DNA of 64,000 nucleotides from contig CALGJQ010000031.1 of the NCBI GenBank assembly GCA_937928545.1, positions 23,912 through 87,911 of the forward strand, in the 5' to 3' direction. Under the pieces are notes generated by a model. That model worked only from the letters and a program-made list of their open reading frames with translations. It ran no database searches and was not told the origin of the DNA. Position 1 is the first letter of the stretch, and the number at the start of each line of letters is the position of its first letter. Source of the DNA: an uncultured Verrucomicrobiales bacterium (lineage in GTDB: Bacteria > Verrucomicrobiota > Verrucomicrobiia > Verrucomicrobiales > Akkermansiaceae). Made by a program: the position numbers and the translations under genes. Positions 40,981 to 48,269 of this stretch are shown here, one piece after another.

Positions 40981-42912
40981 ATGCGCCTTCTTCTTGTCAC
41001 TCTCATCCTCGTCTTAGCTGCCCCCCTTCAGGCAGCCAAGCTCGAGTTTGTAGGCCTGCGCTCCTACACCGAAAAAGGACTCAAAGAAGCGATCGCTGGA
41101 CGCCTCGACTACATCAGCAAACGAGACGCCACCCCCTTCCGCGCCGATGACGCCGCCTTCCTCGTCGAGACCTACCTCCGCTCCCACGGCCTCCCCGACG
41201 CCACCGTCTCTTGGACAGTCAGCTCAAAAGAAGAAATCATCCTGAACGTCAATGAAGGAATCGCCAAATTCCTCGGCACCATCACCGTGCAAGGTTACGA
41301 CGACGTCGAAGCCGTTCAGGATCAATTCAAAGCCCCCTTCCCAGAATCCGGCGAAAACCGCGCCTTTGATGCCGAAGCCGTCGAAACCGGAATCTCCCGC
41401 GTCACCGCCCTCCTCAACGCAGACGGATACTGGGAGTCTTCACTCACTTCCAAGCAAGGCACCCGAAGCGAAAATGGCAAAATCCCCTTCACTCTCGACA
41501 TCAAAAAGGGCCCTCTTTTCACCCTCGTCCCCCCACTTTTAGAAAGCAGCGTCCCTCCGCCCGAAAAGCTCCAACAACTCCTCCTCGGTGCTCAAGGAAG
41601 GAAAGCCACTGCCGAAGCCATTGTCAGCCTTCGAAAAGCCATCAGCGAAAGCTACCGCCGACTCGGCTACTCGAACATCAATCTCGAAATGGAAAAAGAG
41701 ACCGCAGACACTCGCCTCCGTCTCATCTTCAAGCTCACCCCTGGTAAAAAATTCATCGTCCGCTCCTTCGCCACCAGCGGGGTCGAAAAAACCGTGCCTC
41801 TACGAGTCATCGATCGCTTTTCAAAACTCATCGGCCAAAACTACGACGAAGACGCGGCGAACGAAGCGATCAAAAAACTCCTCACCACCGGAGCCTTCGA
41901 TAGTATCCGCCTAGAAACTGAAGAGTCCGACACTGACCTCGATCTCACCCTCCACCTCCGCGAATCAAAGGCCCGAGGGTACTCGCTCGCCGGCGGCTTC
42001 GGCTCCATCGAGGGCTACGTCTTCGGCGCTCGATACTACGACCGCAACCTCTGGGGCCGCCTTTGGAACCTCTCTGCCGGCATCGAAGTCACCTCACTCG
42101 GTGTCCTTGGCGAAATCGCTCGGACCGACCCCTTCTTCCTAAACCGTGACCTCAGCCTCAACAATCGCGCCTACCTCATCACTCGCGACTACGACAACTA
42201 CGCCACCAAACAAGGAGGCCTCACCAACGAACTTTCTTGGGACATTGGCGATCACTACTCAGCAACCCTCGGAATCGAAAATTCCATCGTTTCCACCTCC
42301 ACCACCCTTCCCGATGGCCTCATCGGCCCCGAAAAATACTTCAACCACCGCCTCAACTTCCGCCAAACATACGACCGTCGCGATGACCCCACCCTTCCTG
42401 CCGATGGCTGGTTCGCCCGCTTCGACACCTCCCTCGGCTATGTTCACGGAGACACCTCCGTCAGCTACTTTGAGACTGACGCTCAACTCAGCTACTACCG
42501 CACCCTCGGAGATAACACCTCCTACGCCCTCGGACTTCGCGGCGGAGTGATCGTCGCCAATGGCTCACAAGAAAACCTCCCCATTGACCTTCGCAAATTC
42601 CTCGGTGGGGCAAACTCCGTCCGCTGCTTCCCCGAACGCGAAATGGGACCAAACTTCAACGGCACTCCCCTTGGCGGAACCACTTGGTGGCTCGCCAATG
42701 CCGAATACAACCACACCCTAGCAGGCCCCGTCAGATGGCTCATCTTCCTCGATGCTGGCGCGCTCGATGACGACCTAGAATTCGCCGCTGGGGTAGGCCT
42801 CCGCCTCGACCTTCCTGTCGGCCCCATCCGTCTCGAATACGGACGCTCCCTCTCCCGCGACTCAGGCGAACCCAGCGGAGCCTTCCACTTCGCCATCGGC
42901 AGCACCTTCTAG
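40981..42912 (+). CDS. tamA: TamA/BamA-like Omp85 outer-membrane protein
   Basis: 643 residues with a signal peptide (MRLLLVTLILVLAAPLQA), about three to four POTRA domains (residues 20-330: KLEFVGLRSYTEKGLKEAI; FLGTITVQGYDDVEAVQDQF; KKFIVRSFATSGVEKTVPLRVIDRF), and a C-terminal 16-stranded barrel (Bac_surface_Ag), including GGANSVRCFPEREMGP (the VRGF/Y-type lid-lock motif, here VRCF), PVGPIRLEYGRSLSR, and a terminal Phe (FHFAIGSTF). It starts on the base following the tamB stop, so the two are one operon. The Cys in the VRG[FY] position is a deviation. Confidence 0.93.
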   Translation: MRLLLVTLILVLAAPLQAAKLEFVGLRSYTEKGLKEAIAGRLDYISKRDATPFRADDAAFLVETYLRSHGLPDATVSWTVSSKEEIILNVNEGIAKFLGTITVQGYDDVEAVQDQFKAPFPESGENRAFDAEAVETGISRVTALLNADGYWESSLTSKQGTRSENGKIPFTLDIKKGPLFTLVPPLLESSVPPPEKLQQLLLGAQGRKATAEAIVSLRKAISESYRRLGYSNINLEMEKETADTRLRLIFKLTPGKKFIVRSFATSGVEKTVPLRVIDRFSKLIGQNYDEDAANEAIKKLLTTGAFDSIRLETEESDTDLDLTLHLRESKARGYSLAGGFGSIEGYVFGARYYDRNLWGRLWNLSAGIEVTSLGVLGEIARTDPFFLNRDLSLNNRAYLITRDYDNYATKQGGLTNELSWDIGDHYSATLGIENSIVSTSTTLPDGLIGPEKYFNHRLNFRQTYDRRDDPTLPADGWFARFDTSLGYVHGDTSVSYFETDAQLSYYRTLGDNTSYALGLRGGVIVANGSQENLPIDLRKFLGGANSVRCFPEREMGPNFNGTPLGGTTWWLANAEYNHTLAGPVRWLIFLDAGALDDDLEFAAGVGLRLDLPVGPIRLEYGRSLSRDSGEPSGAFHFAIGSTF

Positions 42913-42916
42913 GGAG

Positions 42917-42946
42917 CTACGGAGCTTGGATGGCATGCCCCTTGAG
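42917..42946 (+). repeat. Dispersed intergenic element, copy A (partial)
   Basis: CTACGGAGCTTGGATGGC followed by ATGCCCCTTGAG. It matches the left two-thirds of copies B-D and lacks the right part. It lies 5 nt after the tamA stop. Confidence 0.65.
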
Positions 42947-43010
42947 AATAAATCGTCCTATAAAGGAACTTCCGTTGCTAATAGAACGTCCTATCATCGC
43001 ATCCCCTTTT

Positions 43011-45587
43011 ATGAAGCGCCTCCTCTCACTCCTCCTCACCGCTCCCCTCATCGCTGAGCCGGGCGACACCGTTTACCAAAAAGGATTTCTCTCCATCGAA
43101 GAGGCCCATAAATCAATCGAACTCCAAGACGGCTACGCCCTCGACCTCGTCCTCAGCGATCCACACATCCACGAGCCAGTCGCCATGGCGTGGGACGGAA
43201 ACGGAGCCCTCTACGTCGTCGAAATGCGCACCTACATGCAGGATGCCGATGCCTCTGGCGAACAAAAGCCCCTCTCCCGCATCTCCCGGCACGAAGACAC
43301 CAATGGCGATGGCCTCTACGACAAGCACACCACCTTCGTCGATAACCTCCTCCTCCCCCGCTTCGCCCTCCCTCTCGATGACCGCATCATGGTCGGCGTC
43401 ACCAATACCCTCGACCTCTGGACCTATCGCGACACCGATGGCGATGGCGTCGCCGACGAGAAAATCAAAGTCTACAAAGGCGGAAAACGCGGAGGGAACA
43501 TGGAGCACCAACCCTCTGCCCTCCGTTGGAATATCGATAACCACCTCTACCTCACCTACGAAAACAAGCGCTACCGCTTCACCGACGAAAAACTCGAAGT
43601 CCAAAAGATGCCACGCGGCGGCGGACAATGGGGCATTGGCATGGATGACGCCGGCCGCAATTACTACTCCTCCGCCGGTGGAGAAAAACCCGCCTTCTAC
43701 TTCCAACAACCCCTCATCTACGGCGCGCTCGATTTGCCCGACCAAGAGGCCGAAGGTTTCCGCGAAGTCTTCCCCATCGCCGATGTCCCCGATGTCCAAG
43801 GCGGAAAACGCCGCGTCAATGAGCGCGGTGGCCTCAACAACTTCACCGGATGCGCCGGCCAAGGAATCTACCGTGGTGACCGCCTCCCCGCTGACCTCAA
43901 AGGCAACCTCATCATTCCCGAGCCCGTTGGCCGCCTCATTCGCCGCGCCAAAGTCACTCGTCAGAATGGTAAAACCGTTCTCTCCAACGCCTACCCCGGA
44001 ACCGAGTTCATACGCACTCGCGACATCAACTTCCGCCCCCTCTGGGCCACCACCTCGCCTGATGGCGCCATGATGATCATCGACATGCATCGCGGCATCA
44101 TCCAGCAGGGAAATTGGACCCGCCCAGGTTCCTACCTCCGTGGCGTCATCGACGAATGGGAGATCCACAAAAATATCCAAAAAGGCCGTATCTACCGCCT
44201 CACTCACGACGCCTTCAAACCAGACAAACAACCCCGCATGCTGGATGAAAGTACGAAAGAACTCGTAGCTCACCTCTCCCACCCCAACGGCTGGTGGCGT
44301 GACACCGCCCAAAAGCTCATCATCCTCCGCAAGGATCGCGACTCCGTCATCCCCGCTCTCGAAAAACTCGCCACCACTGGCGGAACTGAACTCGCCCGCA
44401 TGCATGCCCTCTGGACTCTCGAAGGCATCGGGAAAATAACTCCCTCTTCCATCATCTCCGGACTTACTGACGCGAGCTCCCTCGTCCGCATGGCCGCAGT
44501 TCGTATTTCCGAGCCAATGATGAAGAGTAAGGACGCCACCCTCATCAAGACGCTCACCACCTCTCCTCATCTCCACGATGACCCCGAGATGTATCTTCAA
44601 ACAATCAACTCGATCCGCACTTCCGGCACTGCGAGTGAAATCCTCCTCGCTCTTCGAGATCAGCTCATTCGCGAACATTCCGAAAACCCCGCCATTGTCG
44701 GACTTCAAAAGATCGAGGAAGCAAAACGAAATGCTGCCGAAAAAAAGCGCGCCGAGCGCCTCCTCGGAGAGAAATTTGCCAAGTCCATGGAAAATGGAAA
44801 AGTCATCTACCAGCAACTCTGCTTCTCATGTCATGGACCCGATGGCAAGGGCACACCCATGCCCGGTCAACCCGGCCACAAACTCGCCCCATCCTTCCAA
44901 AATAACCCGCGCCTTGCTGGTCAGCATGACACCACCATCCGCACGCTTCTTCATGGCCTCACTGGAGACCTCGACGGGAAAAAATACGAAGGCCTGATGG
45001 TCGCCATGGGCACGAATAATGACGAGTGGATCGCCGATGCCACCACCTACATCCGCAACTCCTTCGGAAACAAAGGGGGCCTCACCCGCTCCGACCAAGT
45101 CGCCAAAATCCGCTCCGCCCACAAGGACCGCTCAACCCCGTGGACCCAAGCTGAACTCGAGAAGCTCTCACCCCCCATCCTCGTCAACCAAAGCGCCTGG
45201 AACCTCACCGCCAGCCACCGACAAGATGCCGTCGGAGGCTGCGTCGACCATGACCTAGAATCGCGCTACACCACCGGATCTAGCCAGATTCCCGGCATGT
45301 GGGTGCAGATCGAACTCCCAAAAATCTCCGAAGTCACCCAAATCATTCTCGATGCCGGATCTTCCACCCGGGACTACCCTCGCGGCTACCAAGTCATCGC
45401 CTCCCTCGATGGTGAAAATTGGACCAAACCGATTGCACAAGGAGACGGAAAATCAGCCCTCACCAAAATCACCTTCCCTCCCACCAAGGCCAAATTTTTC
45501 AAAATCATTCAAACCAAAAAGGAAACAAGTCTCTTTTGGTCCATTCACGAAATGCAGCTCACTGGCAAAGAATTAGCCTCGAAGTAA
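43011..45587 (+). CDS. Secreted DUF7133-like propeller / cytochrome c / discoidin-like protein
   Basis: 858 residues from ATG 43011 with a signal peptide (MKRLLSLLLTAPLIA). A six-bladed-propeller-like N-terminal domain (LQDGYALDLVLSDPHIHEPVAMAWDGNGALYVVEMRTYMQD; the Asp-rich DTNGDGLYDKHTTF and DTDGDGVADEKI calcium-like loops) is followed by a HEAT-like helical region, a cytochrome-c domain with one CxxCH (VIYQQLCFSCHGPDGKGTPMPG, near residue 605), and a C-terminal F5/8-type (discoidin-like) domain (WVQIELPKISEVTQIILDAG...FFKIIQTKKE). PVC bacteria carry many such proteins, presumed to be envelope redox or polysaccharide-related dehydrogenases. No substrate can be named. Confidence 0.88.
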   Translation: MKRLLSLLLTAPLIAEPGDTVYQKGFLSIEEAHKSIELQDGYALDLVLSDPHIHEPVAMAWDGNGALYVVEMRTYMQDADASGEQKPLSRISRHEDTNGDGLYDKHTTFVDNLLLPRFALPLDDRIMVGVTNTLDLWTYRDTDGDGVADEKIKVYKGGKRGGNMEHQPSALRWNIDNHLYLTYENKRYRFTDEKLEVQKMPRGGGQWGIGMDDAGRNYYSSAGGEKPAFYFQQPLIYGALDLPDQEAEGFREVFPIADVPDVQGGKRRVNERGGLNNFTGCAGQGIYRGDRLPADLKGNLIIPEPVGRLIRRAKVTRQNGKTVLSNAYPGTEFIRTRDINFRPLWATTSPDGAMMIIDMHRGIIQQGNWTRPGSYLRGVIDEWEIHKNIQKGRIYRLTHDAFKPDKQPRMLDESTKELVAHLSHPNGWWRDTAQKLIILRKDRDSVIPALEKLATTGGTELARMHALWTLEGIGKITPSSIISGLTDASSLVRMAAVRISEPMMKSKDATLIKTLTTSPHLHDDPEMYLQTINSIRTSGTASEILLALRDQLIREHSENPAIVGLQKIEEAKRNAAEKKRAERLLGEKFAKSMENGKVIYQQLCFSCHGPDGKGTPMPGQPGHKLAPSFQNNPRLAGQHDTTIRTLLHGLTGDLDGKKYEGLMVAMGTNNDEWIADATTYIRNSFGNKGGLTRSDQVAKIRSAHKDRSTPWTQAELEKLSPPILVNQSAWNLTASHRQDAVGGCVDHDLESRYTTGSSQIPGMWVQIELPKISEVTQIILDAGSSTRDYPRGYQVIASLDGENWTKPIAQGDGKSALTKITFPPTKAKFFKIIQTKKETSLFWSIHEMQLTGKELASK

Positions 45588-45661
45588 TTCCCGAGAACTT
45601 CCCCCATTCCCTGAAAAAGTTTGAGCTGGGTTCCTTACCATTCCACACTGCTCGAGACTTT

Positions 45662-46783
45662 ATGCCTCAGGACCCTTTTCGAGAAGCCCGCCAAAAAGGC
45701 GGCGTTTTAAAATGCCCCTTTCAAGGCGAAGACATTCCCATGCTCCTCCGCCACGCCGACGTGCGAGCCGCCGCTAAGGATTGGCAAACCTTCAGCTCCG
45801 ATGCTCCCTTCCGCGTCCCTATTCCTTCCGAAGAAGAAATGCGCAGCATGCGCCAACTCCCCATCGAGGTAAACCCGCCCGAACACGCCGAGTATCGTAA
45901 AATCGTCGAACCCTTCTTCAAACGCGCCAAGCAAGCTAGCGTCATCGCCAAAGTACAAACCCTCATCACTGAACTCCTCGCCCTCGCCATCTCAAAGGAC
46001 AGTGTCGAAATTGTCTCAGAATTCGCCCTCCCAATCCAATCCCGCGCCCTCACCTACCTCCTTGATGTCCCCGAGTCTGAGGCTGACACCTACGTCAACT
46101 GGGGCATCCACGTTTTCAGTGGCGAAGGAATCTCACTCGAAGACTACCTCGCCTCCGCCCTCGACCAAGCTGCCGAGAACCCAGGCGAAGACTTCTTCTC
46201 CGCCCTCACCCAAGCCGAGTATCAAGGCCGCCCCCTCACTCGCCATGAAATGATGGGCTTCGCCAACCTCACTTTTGCTGGCGGTCGGGACACCATCATT
46301 CACAGCATCTCCTCCATCATCCACCATCTCGGAAGGAACCCCGATGACTTCGATAAACTCCGATCAAATCCGAAAGGTCTCGTACTTGCAGGTGAGGAAT
46401 TTTTCCGAGCCTTCATGCCCCTCACCCACATCGGTCGGGTCTGCCCTGTCGCCACTAATATCCAAGGTCACCAAGTCCCCGTTGATGGACGCGTCTCCCT
46501 CGGCTGGGCCGCCGCCAATTTTGACGATGAGGTATTCGACTCCCCCGAAGAAGTCCGCCTCGATCGCAAACCAAACCCCCACGTCTCCTTCGGCTTCGGA
46601 ACCCACCTCTGCCTCGGCGCTCCTCACGCCCGATTAATCATCAGAACTCTGCTCGAATCCCTAGTCACCCAAGCCACCTCCATCGAAATCCTCAAGCAAA
46701 GTGCTCACCAAGAGAACAATCCCGCCTATCAAAGAGAGAACGGATTTGATCACCTAGAAGTTAGCCTCACCGGTAGCTCCTAA
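45662..46783 (+). CDS. Cytochrome P450
   Basis: 373 residues from ATG 45662; some family-like sequence (LGSLPFHTARD) lies upstream, so the true start may be a non-ATG codon between 45588 and 45662. Clear P450 motifs: the early NPPEHAEYRKIVEPFF (C-helix), the I-helix FAGGRDTIIHSISSIIHHL, EEFFRAFMPLTHIGRVC (the ExxR helix, here EEFFRAF, position-equivalent), and the heme loop FGFGTHLCLGAPHARL with Cys near residue 317. It is a soluble bacterial class-I type that needs external ferredoxin. The substrate is unknown; a low number of P450s in the phylum makes it noteworthy. No redox partner gene adjoins. Confidence 0.9.
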   Translation: MPQDPFREARQKGGVLKCPFQGEDIPMLLRHADVRAAAKDWQTFSSDAPFRVPIPSEEEMRSMRQLPIEVNPPEHAEYRKIVEPFFKRAKQASVIAKVQTLITELLALAISKDSVEIVSEFALPIQSRALTYLLDVPESEADTYVNWGIHVFSGEGISLEDYLASALDQAAENPGEDFFSALTQAEYQGRPLTRHEMMGFANLTFAGGRDTIIHSISSIIHHLGRNPDDFDKLRSNPKGLVLAGEEFFRAFMPLTHIGRVCPVATNIQGHQVPVDGRVSLGWAAANFDDEVFDSPEEVRLDRKPNPHVSFGFGTHLCLGAPHARLIIRTLLESLVTQATSIEILKQSAHQENNPAYQRENGFDHLEVSLTGSS

Positions 46784-46785
46784 GC

Positions 46786-47916
46786 CTACGGTCCCCCCGG
46801 ACGACGAGGCCTGCCTAAATCAGGCCGATCCTTCTCCTTAAAAAAGGCTTTCCGCTCCTCCGTCGCAGGCACCCCCTTGGGCGTCTTTGGAAAATCCGTC
46901 ACCTTTACAAGATTCCGATCGGTAAAAGCATCCATCAAGGCCACCAGATCATCAATTTCCTGATCAGTCAGCCCCAAGTCGCCCATATCTTCATGGTTCA
47001 CCGTCTCAGGATAATCAGTCACTCCCCACCGCTCCGGTTCTAAATCACGCTTATTATAAAACTCCATCACCTCTTTCAAGCTGCCCACCGAACCATTGTG
47101 AAAATAGGGCGCCGTCAAAGCGACATTCCTTAAAGTCGGAACCTTAAACTGGCCCAACTCACCCTTCACCCCCGTCACTCCACCCAGCCCGGGATCGATC
47201 TCCCCAAGTGAAGGCACCCCAAGATTATCAAAACCCGAATCAGACAACAGAGGCTCTAACCAACTCGCCGCTCCCGTGAGATGACAAGTTGCGCATCCTC
47301 CACTTGTTTGAAAGACCTCCAGCCCCCTCCGCTCTGATAAGTTCAGAGCCGTTTTATCTCCCGCCCAATAATCATCAATCCGCGCATTGAAGGGCCGAAA
47401 AACCGGCTCCCTTAAAAATGCCACCAAAGCCTCATACCCCTTCTCCGTCACCTCTTCATCCGAGCCACTCTGAAACTCACCCCCATAACTCGCCTTCCGC
47501 AGCTTCCCCGCCAACTCCGCTTCATCCGCATTGTTCATCTCATTCTTATCAAAGAAGGGCTCCCGCACCTGCTCTGAGAGATCGTGCGCTCTCCCATCGA
47601 GAAAAAGTCCGCCTTCCACAATATACTCCACCTCGCCATTTTCATCATAAGTATCCTCCAACTTCTGCGGCGCAATCAAGGCCGCATACATTAGCGAAGG
47701 AGCATTACGATTCCCCACCTTCCCTTTCACCGCTCCTGGCGAAACCCTGCGCAAATCCGCAAAGGCCGTGCGCGGATTATGACAACTCGCACAACTTTGC
47801 CCCGCCGGTGACGAGAGAGATTCGTCCAAAAAAATCTTCTTCCCCAGCTCAGCCAAAGGAACATCTTCAGCCGTCAAAGACGCTGCCAACAGAACAAAGA
47901 AAAACAAAGACCTCAT
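46786..47916 (-). CDS. Di-heme cytochrome c peroxidase (CcpA/MauG family)
   Basis: 376 residues with a signal peptide (MRSLFFFVLLAASLTA). Two heme-c motifs are present: GQSCASCHNPRTAF (near 40) and GGCATCHLTGA (near 205). Other family features are LGKKIFLDESLSSPAGQSC, GKVGNRNAPSLMYAAL, FDNLGVPSLGEIDPGLGGVTG, GQFKVPTLRNVALTAPYFHNGSV, and LTDQEIDDLVALMDAF. It reduces peroxide in the periplasm or performs MauG-like oxidation. The C-terminus has an extra basic/proline tail (RPDLGRPRRPGGP). It is preceded by a 61-residue exported protein gene only 4 nt upstream, so the two form an operon. Confidence 0.93.
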   Translation of the reverse strand: MRSLFFFVLLAASLTAEDVPLAELGKKIFLDESLSSPAGQSCASCHNPRTAFADLRRVSPGAVKGKVGNRNAPSLMYAALIAPQKLEDTYDENGEVEYIVEGGLFLDGRAHDLSEQVREPFFDKNEMNNADEAELAGKLRKASYGGEFQSGSDEEVTEKGYEALVAFLREPVFRPFNARIDDYWAGDKTALNLSERRGLEVFQTSGGCATCHLTGAASWLEPLLSDSGFDNLGVPSLGEIDPGLGGVTGVKGELGQFKVPTLRNVALTAPYFHNGSVGSLKEVMEFYNKRDLEPERWGVTDYPETVNHEDMGDLGLTDQEIDDLVALMDAFTDRNLVKVTDFPKTPKGVPATEERKAFFKEKDRPDLGRPRRPGGP

Positions 47917-47920
47917 TTTT

Positions 47921-48106
47921 TCACTCCAAGACTAAGCTCTTCAATTCTAACGAGTGCATATCCCCCGCATGATTCTCCATCGCCACCTTCAACTTCACCG
48001 CATAATCCACCCAGAGAGAATCAACCGCAGACGTCTGCCCCAATACCAAACTAGCCGAACCAGCCGAAAGCGCTAATGAACCAGAAAGAAAGTGACGTCG
48101 TTTCAT
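47921..48106 (-). CDS. Tiny exported protein coupled to the peroxidase
   Basis: 61 residues: a twin-Arg-like or Sec signal (MKRRHFLSGSLALSAGSASLVLG), then about 38 residues (QTSAVDSLWVDYAVKLKVAM, ENHAGDMHSLELKSLVLE). I do not recognise it. The first 23 residues resemble the leader of larger Tat-exported proteins, so it may be the N-terminal remnant of one, but it ends naturally 4 nt before the peroxidase ATG, as an operon gene would. A longer in-frame start (48247) gives a poor leader. Confidence 0.5.
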   Translation of the reverse strand: MKRRHFLSGSLALSAGSASLVLGQTSAVDSLWVDYAVKLKVAMENHAGDMHSLELKSLVLE

Positions 48107-48269
48107 AAACTCATCTTCATACGTTCCCCTCCCGACACAAGTTTCGTCTTCAAACCAAATTCCCAAGGAGGGGCTGTCTCCAGACTGCCCACCCCCCCAA
48201 GCCAATCGTCCATTCTTCATTCCCCCTCTCCCCAAAAAACGCACCACGAAAGAACCATAGCCGAAATAC

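Noticed and set aside
43113..44816. 567-codon open frame on the minus strand opposite the propeller/cytochrome gene
   Set aside because: It is antisense to a gene with clear domains and CxxCH. Its composition (Glu/Gly/Asp/Val-rich) is that of a shadow frame in C-ending codon DNA.
45588..46783. Secondary-metabolite gene cluster around the P450
   Set aside because: Neighbours are redox/propeller proteins and a peroxidase. No synthase, PKS/NRPS or terpene genes adjoin.
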